A stretch of 5,718 nt of DNA from Syntrophaceae bacterium (GCA_030619435.1 JAUXBI010000119.1:1-5718); one strand, 5' to 3'; positions 1 to 5,718 are shown, counted from the first letter of the stretch. Notes: generated by a model from the sequence alone, not told the origin. Program-made: numbers and translations.

Positions 1-522
1 GAGATTATAAAAAAGCCGGCACATGCTCCCGTACCCGGCCCCAAATTCGAACACAAAATCTATCGCTTCTATTTGTATCCCGGTTCTTTTCTCAAATTGA
101 GAAATATGATAGGCATGATGTATTAAATTTGCACTTGATGCGGGATATTTATAAAAAGGCTTTGGATGACCGATTGTTACTTCCTTAATAGCCTCACTCC
201 AGCGTTCATTCCAATTTGGATCTTGTTTTAATTGATTTAGCTCAGTCAATACGAAGTCATCATTACCGACAACCATTGTCTCGGTGAGAATGTCCCATCT
301 TAAGAATCTTCTCGGATTGTCAGAAAGCATTAATTGTTTAAGACGGTTTACATTTTTTTTCCATTCTTTTTCCGAAGGCACACAGTTTGATGTGTTTTCA
401 TCCGGTAATTTTTCAACAGACTTAAATAAATTCTCTATAAACTCCCGGTCTTTCTTCGTTGCCTTTGGCAATGGCCTGTAATTAACAACGGAAGCGATTT
501 TTTTATGGAGATTTTTGAGCAT
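1..522 (-). CDS. Putative sugar O-methyltransferase (NanM-type, TIGR04371-like), 3' end outside window
   Basis: The minus strand is open from an ATG at 522-520 to the left edge, giving 174 residues and no stop, so the C-terminal part lies outside the window. An in-frame TAA (528-526) lies one codon before the ATG, so no earlier start is possible. The upstream AAGAAAG is only a weak ribosome binding site. The SAM-binding glycine motif VFEFGAGYGSM is at residues 157-167. Before it come family-typical blocks: NPRRFLRWDIL near the middle, and then YPASSANLIHHAYHISQFE. From memory these match the putative sugar O-methyltransferases found in O-antigen and capsule clusters, which would methylate a sugar hydroxyl using S-adenosylmethionine. 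The sugar substrate cannot be read from the sequence. Sampled GC is about 37-40%, lower than the glycosyltransferases to the right, as often seen for transferred surface-sugar genes. It is transcribed divergently from the gene at 745. Confidence 0.85.
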   Translation of the reverse strand, partial: MLKNLHKKIASVVNYRPLPKATKKDREFIENLFKSVEKLPDENTSNCVPSEKEWKKNVNRLKQLMLSDNPRRFLRWDILTETMVVGNDDFVLTELNQLKQDPNWNERWSEAIKEVTIGHPKPFYKYPASSANLIHHAYHISQFEKRTGIQIEAIDFVFEFGAGYGSMCRLFYNL

Positions 523-591
523 ATCTTATCTTTCTTGCGGATCTGTAAGATTCTAACCTAGATCCAGAGCGAACAGTATAAAAGATGTGTT

Positions 592-630
592 TTAATTCAG
601 TAGGTCCCTGACAGGAAATTACTGAATTAA
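592..630. repeat. 39-bp nested palindrome between divergent genes (operator or REP-like)
   Basis: Perfect 11-bp arms TTAATTCAGTA (592-602) and TACTGAATTAA (620-630) flank an inner perfect CCTG-A-CAGG (607-615). Both share the same centre, base 611, so 16 of 19 base pairs are symmetric. It lies in the 222-bp gap between two divergent starts (522 minus, 745 plus), so a shared transcription terminator is unlikely. A TATACT hexamer on the minus strand (580-575) could be a -10 box for the methyltransferase, in which case the palindrome would cover its -35 region; no good -35 hexamer is visible. A regulator-binding site or a REP-like hairpin are the two readings. I see no second copy in the window. 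Confidence 0.6.
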
Positions 631-744
631 CATTTTAGAAACCGCTTTCCACAACAGATTACTACTGAAATCATTATTTTAATCAAGTTACAACTGTGAT
701 ATGTTCATGCGCCTATAACACGGTTCAGGTGGTTTTATCAAACA

Positions 745-1524
745 ATGAATGAAAAGGTGCCTCTTTCAGTAGCCATTATCACAAAGGATGAAGCGGAGAA
801 CATGCCCGCCTGTCTTGAGAGTGTCCGATTCGCGGATCAGATCGTTGTGGTGGATTCCGGCAGTACGGATGATACGGGGAAGATTGCCTCCAATTTCGGG
901 TGTGATGTATTTATCGAAAAGTGGTGCGGATTTGGCCCGCAGAAACAGTTTGCCATAGATAAATGTAAACACCTATGGGTGCTTGTTCTTGATGCCGATG
1001 AGCGGATTCCTTCTGAAACCGCCCTGGTTATTGGAGATATTGTATCAAGAGGGGCGGACGATGTGGCCGGTTACAGTTTCCCACGGAATAACTGGTTCCA
1101 GGGCCGCTGGATCAAGCATCTCTGGGGTGGAGACCGGATTGTCAGACTTTTTCAGAAAGAGCTTGGTCGAATGACTCCTGCAGCGGTCCATGAGTCGGTG
1201 GAAGTCAGCGGGACAGTGAAGGCGCTGGATGTACCCATAGAACATTTTACAGAGAGTGATCTAAGCAGGGTTCTGATCAAGATCGATCATTATTCAACGC
1301 TTGGCGCCCAGGAGGCCTTTAGTGAAGGCAGAAAGGCAACGATCTGGTCAGCTTCATTCCGGGCCGCCCTGGCGTTTCTTCAGAGCTACGTTCTGAAGCT
1401 TGGGGTTCTTGATGGGGCTCAGGGATTTACTCTTTCTATTACTGACTCGATCAACAAGTTTTTTAAATATGCCAAGTTGAGCGAGCTGCATAAACGGGCC
1501 AAATTATCAGACCGGAAAAGTTAG
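745..1524 (+). CDS. Family 2 glycosyltransferase, WaaE/KdtX-like (LPS core beta-glycosyltransferase type)
   Basis: This 259-residue GT-A glycosyltransferase of family GT2 resembles the beta-1,4-glucosyltransferases of LPS core synthesis (WaaE/KdtX). The N-terminal nucleotide-sugar-binding strand and turn SVAIITKDEAENMPACLESV spans residues 8-27. VDSGSTDDT follows at 36-44, and the metal-binding DXD motif appears as LDADER at 82-87. WGGDRIVRLF (127-136) and the acceptor-side HES (149-151) are the blocks that mark the WaaE-like subgroup. The C-terminus has a moderately hydrophobic helix around 190-225, consistent with membrane association at the cytoplasmic face. Length is normal for the subgroup. 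The ATG at 745 has AGGTGG at 727-732, 12 bases upstream, a slightly long spacing. The next gene begins 12 bases after the stop, indicating co-transcription. Sugar donor and acceptor are not deducible. Confidence 0.88.
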   Translation: MNEKVPLSVAIITKDEAENMPACLESVRFADQIVVVDSGSTDDTGKIASNFGCDVFIEKWCGFGPQKQFAIDKCKHLWVLVLDADERIPSETALVIGDIVSRGADDVAGYSFPRNNWFQGRWIKHLWGGDRIVRLFQKELGRMTPAAVHESVEVSGTVKALDVPIEHFTESDLSRVLIKIDHYSTLGAQEAFSEGRKATIWSASFRAALAFLQSYVLKLGVLDGAQGFTLSITDSINKFFKYAKLSELHKRAKLSDRKS

Positions 1525-1536
1525 GAATCTCGCCGC

Positions 1537-2460
1537 ATGGATATCACCATCGTTATAGTCAACTGGAACACGAAGGACCTTCTGCGCGACTGCCTGGAAT
1601 CTGTTTATCGGACAGTCAGGAACATAACCTTTGAGATTATTGTGGTAGACAACGACTCTCACGACGATAGTGTCACCATGGTAGTGAAAGAGTTTCCCGG
1701 TGTCAAAATAATAGAAAACAGTAAAAACCGGGGATTCGGAGCGGCCAACAACCAGGCATTTGCTGTCATGAAGGGACGCTATGCCCTTTTGCTCAATACC
1801 GATACTGTCCTGACGGAGAATGCCGTCCATGAACTATTTGCCTTTATGGAAAATCACGATGAAGCGGCCATGGCCGGCGGGCAGCTTTTGAATCGGGATG
1901 GAAGCAGGCAGAATTCAATAGCGAATTTTCCCACCTTTTTTACTCTTCTTATGAATACAGCCCTTCTTGAATATCTGTTTCCTGAAAAATACCCGAGCAA
2001 GAGATATGAGCACAAAGAACCCCTTGAAGTTGAGTCGGTCGTCGGTGCCTGTGTACTTGTGCGCAAAAAGGCCATGGATGAAGTTGGGATATTTGATGAG
2101 CGCTACTTTTTCTTTTTTGAAGAGACAGACTGGGCCTGTCAAATGCGTGCCGCCGGCTGGAAGATCTGCCATATTCCTTCCGCCACGATCTACCATCTGC
2201 AGGGCAAAAGCATTGGAAGAAATGTTCGCTCCCGAATAGAGTTTTATCGATCCAGGTACAAGTTTTTCAGCAAATGGAGGGGGCGTTCCTATAATGTTGC
2301 GGTTTCCATTGTCGTTTTTGTCCGGCTGCTCATAAACTGGTTTTTGACATCGATAGGAGGCATCCTGACGGCAGGCATGAACAGAGAAATCAGGGACAAA
2401 TGGGTTGTGTATTCCCGGCTTATTCTGTGGCATCTGAAGGGGCGCCCATATATGCCTTGA
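1537..2460 (+). CDS. Family 2 glycosyltransferase, WbbL/rhamnosyltransferase-like
   Basis: This 307-residue GT2 enzyme belongs to the branch that includes WbbL and other rhamnosyltransferases of O-antigen and glycolipid synthesis. Visible motifs are IVNWNT (7-12), VVDNDSHDDS (36-45), NRGFGAANNQA (64-74), and LLNTD (85-89) at the usual metal-binding DXD position. Further on come VGACVLVRK (169-177), YFFFFEETDW (190-199), which carries the acidic catalytic-region residues, and YHLQGKSIG (219-227), resembling the H-x-G-x-S block of the family. The C-terminus has a hydrophobic stretch (about 253-276) that probably anchors it at the inner membrane. The ATG is 12 bases after the previous stop, and AGGA (1523-1526) overlapping that stop is a suitable ribosome binding site, so translation may be coupled. 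The transferred sugar is inferred from family resemblance only. Confidence 0.87.
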   Translation: MDITIVIVNWNTKDLLRDCLESVYRTVRNITFEIIVVDNDSHDDSVTMVVKEFPGVKIIENSKNRGFGAANNQAFAVMKGRYALLLNTDTVLTENAVHELFAFMENHDEAAMAGGQLLNRDGSRQNSIANFPTFFTLLMNTALLEYLFPEKYPSKRYEHKEPLEVESVVGACVLVRKKAMDEVGIFDERYFFFFEETDWACQMRAAGWKICHIPSATIYHLQGKSIGRNVRSRIEFYRSRYKFFSKWRGRSYNVAVSIVVFVRLLINWFLTSIGGILTAGMNREIRDKWVVYSRLILWHLKGRPYMP

Positions 2461-2568
2461 TTGTTCCGGAAATTGGGATTAAAATAGAAGCGATTTCTGT
2501 CATTGGAGCAGGATTCAGTAAGAAAATCTAACTACCACTGGGAAACAAGTAGGGTCAGGGAAGAAGTA

Positions 2569-3351
2569 ATGTACCACATACCGCATATTGATTTTGCCTC
2601 TTATAAATTTACAGGAGAGCAGGCGAGAAAGAAGGCGAACGATTTTGTCTTTTCTGCCTATCGCCCGGTTCTTATTGTGCTGATCGCATTGAATACAACC
2701 CTTGCCGCTACTACAGCTATGCTTGCCGCATACTTTGATCCTCGAGGAGGTGGGGTTGATTCCATAAGCGCACTATGGGCCAGATTGAATCTTGTCTTGT
2801 CGGGAGTTCCAATATCGATGAGCGGAGATGAACTTATAGATAAAGACCAGCCATATATAGTGATGTCGAATCACCAGAGTTACTATGATGTATTCGCCCT
2901 GATAGGGCATCTGCCCCTGCGACTGAAATGGGTTATGAAGATGGAGCTTCGGAAGATACCCATATTCGGGATCGCCTGCGAAAAGGTAGGGCATATTTAT
3001 ATTGACAGGAGAAATTCTGAAAGGGCCCGAAATAGTCTTAAGGCGGCGGGTGAAAAGATACGGACCGGTTCTTCGGTAGTCTTCTTTCCCGAAGGTACAA
3101 GAAGTCCGGATGGAAACCTCCAACCTTTTAAGAAGGGTGGTTTTGTTATGGCATTGGAGGCAAAGGTGCCTATACTTCCAGTAACGGTGGTGGGGGGAAG
3201 AAAAATATTACCCAGGAAAAGCCTTCGGATTCTGCCGGGAAGTATGAAGATAATAATACATGACCCCATTCCTGTTACAGAATATACATATGAAACAAAA
3301 GAAAGGCTTATCAAAAGAGTCAGAGAAGTAATAGGAAAGGATCTGGAGTAG
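2569..3351 (+). CDS. plsC: 1-acyl-sn-glycerol-3-phosphate acyltransferase family protein (PlsC)
   Basis: This 260-residue LPLAT-family acyltransferase most likely transfers a fatty acyl group to position 2 of 1-acylglycerol-3-phosphate, giving phosphatidic acid at the inner membrane. A transmembrane helix (about 34-56) precedes the catalytic NHQSYYD, which supplies the HX4D dyad (H102, D107). A KWVMKMELRKIPIFG block follows at about 120-134, then FPEGTRS, with the glycerol-phosphate-binding EGTR at 175-178, and VPILPVTVVG at 200-209. I chose the ATG at 2569 because GGGAAG (2558-2563) lies five bases upstream. A TTG at 2503 would add 22 residues but has no clear ribosome binding site. It follows two glycosyltransferase genes in the same direction, so a role in acylating a glycolipid or a lyso-lipid such as lyso-ornithine lipid cannot be excluded. 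Confidence 0.86.
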   Translation: MYHIPHIDFASYKFTGEQARKKANDFVFSAYRPVLIVLIALNTTLAATTAMLAAYFDPRGGGVDSISALWARLNLVLSGVPISMSGDELIDKDQPYIVMSNHQSYYDVFALIGHLPLRLKWVMKMELRKIPIFGIACEKVGHIYIDRRNSERARNSLKAAGEKIRTGSSVVFFPEGTRSPDGNLQPFKKGGFVMALEAKVPILPVTVVGGRKILPRKSLRILPGSMKIIIHDPIPVTEYTYETKERLIKRVREVIGKDLE

Positions 3352-3369
3352 AGTGCTGGATGCCCTGTT

Positions 3370-3401
3370 AATCCTGCAGGATTCTCTCAGAGATCTGAAT
3401 C
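3370..3401. repeat. Small overlapping palindromes after plsC
   Basis: AATCCTGCAGGATT (3370-3383) is a perfect 14-bp palindrome. It overlaps a second possible stem, GATTC (3380-3384) with GAATC (3397-3401), which itself encloses TCTC-A-GAGA (3385-3393). It sits just after the plsC stop, but no T-run follows, so it is not a standard intrinsic terminator. It could be a weak or Rho-assisted end of the upstream unit. The rest of the 227-bp gap up to trpR shows no supported gene. Confidence 0.35.
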
Positions 3402-3551
3402 AATACAAGCAGTCTCCTCCTTTTCCGCACTGGGACTCGAATATTCAAAAACTCGCCGATCATCGAATCTATCCGGTCACAATCTTGTCATTCAATCTAT
3501 ACCTTTTTATTTCCGAAAAAATATCTTGCTATTTGTAATCTGTTTATATAT

Positions 3552-3587
3552 GTTTCTTCTCGCAGAAACGGGGGGGTAATGGTTTCT
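3552..3587 (+). promoter_or_regulatory. trpR 5' leader: G7 ribosome binding site flanked by alternative stems
   Basis: Seven consecutive Gs (3570-3576) end two bases before the trpR ATG (3579) and are the only ribosome-binding candidate. This is an unusual all-G sequence, very close to the start. AGAAAC (3564-3569) can pair with GTTTCT upstream (3552-3557, six-base loop), leaving the G-run free. It can equally pair with GTTTCT downstream (3582-3587, twelve-base loop), which would put both the G-run and the start codon in the loop. The stems are only 6 bp and A/U-rich, so any regulatory effect is inference. GTTTCTAGAGAC (3582-3593) also holds a CTAG, the core of known TrpR half-sites, but no full operator is visible. 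Confidence 0.35.
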
Positions 3588-3857
3588 AGAGACGAGCTTA
3601 TAGAGGTATTTACAGAGATATCTGATTTTGAGGAAATGAAGTCATTTATTGAAGAGATTCTCACTCCGAGAGAAATTAAGGATTTCGCCCTTCGCTGGAA
3701 GCTTTTACAGGAGCTTCATGAAGGCCATACCCAGAGGAATATAGCGGCAAAGTATGGAATAAGTCTTTGCAAGATCACCAGAGGTTCGAAGATATTGAAA
3801 AAAAATAATTCAATCACAAAAAAAATACTTAACAGAAACTATGGAGGAGCAGAATAA
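3579..3857 (+). CDS. trpR: Trp repressor family transcriptional regulator (TrpR)
   Basis: This 92-residue protein carries the Trp repressor fold, a small all-helical dimer that binds operator DNA when loaded with L-tryptophan. The diagnostic run is [19 protein letters not shown] (28-46), followed by the helix-turn-helix [20 protein letters not shown] (51-70). By my hand alignment to E. coli TrpR, Thr29, Arg39 and Arg68 correspond to the ligand-contacting Thr44, Arg54 and Arg84, while the position of Ser88 is Ile72. The wording of the helix-turn-helix (TQR-IA-KYG-S---ITRGS) seems closer to chlamydial TrpR than to the enterobacterial protein. The sequence is slightly short: E. coli TrpR has a longer N-terminal arm and C-terminal helix. 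It immediately precedes trpB, and its last codons contain the trpB ribosome binding site, so it probably controls its own two-gene unit. A YerC-like regulator is less likely given the ITRGS motif. Confidence 0.85.
   Translation: MVSRDELIEVFTEISDFEEMKSFIEEILTPREIKDFALRWKLLQELHEGHTQRNIAAKYGISLCKITRGSKILKKNNSITKKILNRNYGGAE
3843..3849 (+). promoter_or_regulatory. trpB ribosome binding site inside trpR
   Basis: GGAGGAG lies nine bases before the ATG at 3859 and is the strongest Shine-Dalgarno sequence in the window. It is read as Gly-Gly-Ala near the end of trpR. It decides the trpB start: the upstream in-frame ATG at 3841 would place this motif inside the coding region and has no ribosome binding site of its own. 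The arrangement suggests that translation of trpR and trpB is coupled. Confidence 0.75.
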
Positions 3858-3858
3858 A

Positions 3859-5085
3859 ATGAACATGAATTCAGGATCAATATCAGTGGAAATGCCCGAC
3901 AAGACGGGATATTTCGGAGAATATGGAGGCAGTTTTGTGCCGCCGCAGATACAGGAAGTGCTTGATGAAATCGCGGAAGCATACAGCAAAATAAAAGATG
4001 ATGAGTGCTTTAAAGAGGAGCTGTCCTCATTGTATAAACACTATGTGGGTAGACCAAGTCCCATTTTCTACGCGAAAGCCCTTTCGGAAAAATGTGGTGG
4101 CGCGCGCATATATTTCAAGAGAGAAGACCTGAATCATACCGGCGCGCACAAGATAAATCACTGTCTTGGCGAAGCTCTGCTCGCGAAAAAAATGGGCAAA
4201 AAGAAGATTATCGCGGAGACGGGGGCAGGCCAGCATGGTGTGGCCCTTGCGACGGCCGCCGCCTTTGTGGGACTTGAATGTGATATCTATATGGGCGAGG
4301 TTGATATAGTCAAACAGCATCCGAACGTTATCCGGATGAAGATTCTGGGTGCGGGTGTTATCCCCGTGTCACGCGGCACAAAGACACTCAAGGACGCGGT
4401 TGACGCGGCATTTGAAGCGTATCTTGAAGATCCGGTTACCCAGTTCTACGCCATCGGTTCTGTTGTGGGCCCCCATCCTTTTCCGATGATGGTCAGGGAC
4501 TTCCAGACGGTGGTCGGTATAGAGGCAAAGAGACAGTTTGAAGAGATTACAGGCGGGTTGCCTGATAATCTGGTGGCATGTGTCGGTGGTGGCTCCAACG
4601 CGATAGGGCTTTTCACTGCGTTCCTGGATGATGAAGATGTCGTTATGTACGGAGTTGAACCTTCGGGGCTCAGCTTTGAAGATGGTGAACATGCGGCAAC
4701 CCTGACACTCGGCACACCCGGTGTACTCCACGGGTTCAATTCATACATGCTTCAAGACAAAGAGGGAGAGCCCCTTCCGGTATATTCCGTCGCGAGCGGG
4801 CTTGACTATCCGAGCGTAGGTCCCCAGCACAGTCTTCTCAAGGACATACAGAGGGTTACATATGTGACGGCGAACGACAAGGAAGCGCTCGACGCGTTTT
4901 TTGAACTCTCCAGAGTTGAGGGGATAATTCCCGCGCTGGAAAGCGCCCACGCGATAGCATACGCGACAAAACTGGCAAAAACTCTCGACAGCGACAAAAC
5001 AATACTGGTGAATCTGTCAGGAAGAGGGGACAAAGATATAGATTATGTGACTGAGACCTATGGGAAGGAATATGGAATAGAGTAG
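3859..5085 (+). CDS. trpB: Tryptophan synthase beta chain (TrpB1 type)
   Basis: This 408-residue PLP enzyme condenses indole with L-serine to give L-tryptophan, normally as the beta subunit of the TrpA2-TrpB2 complex. [12 protein letters not shown] (18-29) is the family N-terminus. HTGAHKIN carries the PLP-binding lysine K98 (E. coli K87), and AETGAGQHG holds the catalytic glutamate E120 (E. coli E109). GGGSNA (243-248) binds the PLP phosphate, [10 protein letters not shown] carries D316 (E. coli D305), GIIPALES is present, and LSGRGDKD (386-393) has the serine near the pyridine nitrogen. HTGAHKIN marks the TrpB1 class rather than TrpB2. The start is one base after the trpR stop, with GGAGGAG nine bases upstream; an ATG at 3841 would add six residues. 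No trpA follows: the next gene is convergent. The protein contains no tryptophan. Regulation by tryptophan through the adjacent TrpR is likely but inferred. Confidence 0.95.
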   Translation: MNMNSGSISVEMPDKTGYFGEYGGSFVPPQIQEVLDEIAEAYSKIKDDECFKEELSSLYKHYVGRPSPIFYAKALSEKCGGARIYFKREDLNHTGAHKINHCLGEALLAKKMGKKKIIAETGAGQHGVALATAAAFVGLECDIYMGEVDIVKQHPNVIRMKILGAGVIPVSRGTKTLKDAVDAAFEAYLEDPVTQFYAIGSVVGPHPFPMMVRDFQTVVGIEAKRQFEEITGGLPDNLVACVGGGSNAIGLFTAFLDDEDVVMYGVEPSGLSFEDGEHAATLTLGTPGVLHGFNSYMLQDKEGEPLPVYSVASGLDYPSVGPQHSLLKDIQRVTYVTANDKEALDAFFELSRVEGIIPALESAHAIAYATKLAKTLDSDKTILVNLSGRGDKDIDYVTETYGKEYGIE

Positions 5086-5153
5086 GGCGGAGGTTGTCGA
5101 TTCACGGAGATCGGGCTCAATCCCTCAACTTGCTTCAGTGTTTCTCGTCCATA

Positions 5154-5591
5154 CTATGAGTGAGTGATTGTTCCCGATTTTCCCTGCCAGGAATTTCTCT
5201 GTTCCAGTTCTCTGTCAATTGAGTTGAGAACCGACATCTTGTTTCTTCCCCAGTCGGGGGCCAGATAGATATCCCTGTATCCATCAGCGGTCAGTCTCTG
5301 TATCACCATTTCCGGGGGCAGTGTCTCAAGGATATCGCAGACAGTAGAGACGTATTCCTCTTTTGTTATCATACTGATCGCTCCCTTTTCGTAGAGGGTG
5401 CCGAGGGGAGTCCCGGAAAGGGCCAGCAGTAGGTGTATCTTTATGCCCTGAACCGGCAGAGATGCTACTGTCCTTGCCGTTTGAATAATATCCTCCCTTG
5501 TTTCTCCCGGTAGTCCGACAATGATATGTACGCAGATATTGATATTTCTGTTTGTGGTTCGTTCCACGGCATCCAGAAAAGTCTTTGAATC
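5154..5591 (-). pseudogene. C-terminal fragment of a YhcC/TIGR01212-type radical SAM protein, apparently interrupted
   Basis: Read on the minus strand, 5591 to 5154 matches the second half of the TIGR01212/YhcC radical SAM family, whose precise reaction I do not know. Blocks, numbered from an internal GTG at 5567, are HIIVGLPGET (14-23), GIKIHLL (41-47), GTPLGTLYEKG, EEYVSTVCDILETLPPE, QRLTADG (90-96), LAPDW, and the C-terminal NKMSVLNSIDRELEQR. The family resemblance extends upstream of that GTG (DSKTFLDAVERT), so the GTG is not a natural start. Beyond about 5591 the frame reads into a palindrome and reaches an in-frame TGA at 5684-5682 with no ATG, GTG or TTG between. The expected preceding family block (GLQ...INRGH) is absent in all three minus frames. 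The CxxxCxxC iron-sulphur motif would lie further upstream and is not in the window. About 146 of roughly 300 residues remain. The stop is TAG at 5156-5154, convergent with trpB. Confidence 0.65.
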
Positions 5592-5596
5592 GAAGC

Positions 5597-5619
5597 GAAA
5601 AGGGGTCTGACCCCTTTTC
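5597..5619. repeat. Perfect 23-bp palindrome, GGGGTC-T-GACCCC core (REP-like)
   Basis: Eleven-base arms GAAAAGGGGTC (5597-5607) and GACCCCTTTTC (5609-5619) mirror around a single T at 5608. As RNA it would form a ten-pair stem with a CTG loop on either strand and end in a short U-run, so it could also act as a bidirectional terminator. From memory, this GGGGTC/GACCCC core with A and T flanks is a common dispersed repeat in several proteobacterial and desulfobacterial genomes. It leaves read-through peptides such as KGSDPF or RGQTPF in spurious ORFs, and minus-strand frames here contain both. It lies at the point where the radical SAM homology ends. Confidence 0.7.
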
Positions 5620-5663
5620 TTCTTGAAACGGGAAGACGGCAGGGTCGTCCATATCCGGAAGTC

Positions 5664-5709
5664 ATCCAGGGCGGAATCAAATCACAAGGAAATCTATGAC
5701 GCCCTGGAT
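5664..5709. repeat. Inverted repeat with 10-bp arms
   Basis: ATCCAGGGCG (5664-5673) and CGCCCTGGAT (5700-5709) are perfect reverse complements separated by 26 bases. The spacer holds AAGGA (5686-5690) and an ATG (5696). The stem would therefore enclose this ribosome-binding and start region if transcribed to the right. It may be a terminal or subterminal hairpin of the inserted element. Only one copy is visible. Confidence 0.45.
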
Positions 5710-5718
5710 TTACCCCAA

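Larger units (their letters stand above)
5592..5718. mobile_element. Probable edge of a REP-like or transposon insertion, continues beyond window
   Basis: Homology to the radical SAM gene ends near 5591, and the following sequence begins with a perfect palindrome (5597-5619) and has a second inverted repeat (5664-5709). On the plus strand one frame is open from after a TGA at 5608-5610 to the window end and reads like protein (FFLKREDGRVVHIRK..., then NHKEIYDALDLPQ). About two thirds of its third codon positions are G or C, but its only possible start is a TTG at 5623 without a ribosome binding site. In another frame an ATG at 5696 has AAGGA (5686-5690) five bases upstream and gives MTPWIYP before the edge. 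Either could begin a transposase-type gene; I do not recognise the product. The far end and any target duplication lie outside the window. Confidence 0.4.

Noticed and set aside
284..481. 65-residue plus-strand open frame
   Set aside because: It lies antisense to the well-supported methyltransferase, has no ribosome binding site or family features, and looks like a shadow frame.
659..719. Sigma-70 promoter for the gene at 745 (TATAAC at 714-719)
   Set aside because: No -35 hexamer at a proper distance, and the resulting transcript would start almost at the ribosome binding site.
2503..2568. TTG start for plsC adding 22 residues
   Set aside because: No clear ribosome binding site in front of it. 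The ATG at 2569 has GGGAAG at good spacing and still leaves a complete PlsC domain.
3353..3538. 61-residue open frame starting with GTG right after plsC
   Set aside because: There is no ribosome binding site and no recognisable motif, and it runs over small palindromes. Better treated as non-coding leader sequence.
3352..3578. Trp leader-peptide attenuator, T-box or full TrpR operator upstream of trpR
   Set aside because: I found no short ORF with adjacent Trp codons, no T-box-like elements, and only a single CTAG core (at 3587, inside the start of trpR) rather than a paired operator.
5086..5153. Intrinsic terminator between convergent trpB and the radical SAM fragment
   Set aside because: Only weak, poorly placed complementarities such as GTTG with CAAC; no stable stem followed by a T-run.
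5326..5680. Minus-strand open frames of 108 and 71 residues over the palindrome
   Set aside because: They are other-frame readings of the radical SAM region and give typical palindrome read-through peptides (KGSDPF, KGVRPLF). No family resemblance.

Overview
The window looks like a chromosomal segment from a Gram-negative bacterium. It combines surface-polysaccharide/LPS-type glycosyltransferases, a PlsC acyltransferase, a TrpR-family repressor next to trpB, and a symmetric GGGGTC/GACCCC palindrome of a kind I associate from memory with Desulfobacterota, Nitrospirota and some Gammaproteobacteria. The phylum is inference. A hand count on sampled lines gives about 37-40% GC for the leftmost gene and about 50% for the glycosyltransferase genes.

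Layout. (1) Positions 1-522, minus strand: the N-terminal 174 codons of a putative sugar O-methyltransferase, cut by the left edge. (2) 523-744: a divergent intergenic region holding a 39-bp nested palindrome. (3) 745-3351, plus strand: a probable three-gene unit of a WaaE-like family 2 glycosyltransferase, a WbbL/rhamnosyltransferase-like family 2 glycosyltransferase, and a PlsC-type acyltransferase. (4) 3352-3578: a 227-bp leader with small palindromes and no convincing gene. (5) 3579-5085, plus strand: a trpR-trpB pair, with the trpB ribosome binding site inside the 3' end of trpR and no trpA following. (6) 5086-5153: a short convergent gap without a clear terminator. (7) 5154-5591, minus strand: the C-terminal half of a YhcC/TIGR01212-type radical SAM protein, whose homology stops at a perfect palindrome. 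(8) 5592-5718: foreign-looking sequence with that palindrome, a second inverted repeat and an open plus-strand frame. It is probably the edge of a REP-like or transposon insertion that broke the radical SAM gene.

How the genes fit together. The methyltransferase, the two glycosyltransferases and the acyltransferase suit assembly and decoration of LPS core, O-antigen or a related glycolipid. The trpR-trpB pair suggests a self-contained, tryptophan-controlled step converting indole (or TrpA-supplied indole) plus serine to tryptophan. Its TrpB contains no tryptophan residue. The most noteworthy items are the trpA-less trpRB unit with its unusual leader, and the interrupted radical SAM gene at the right edge. 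I found no CRISPR array, tRNA, rRNA or phage module.
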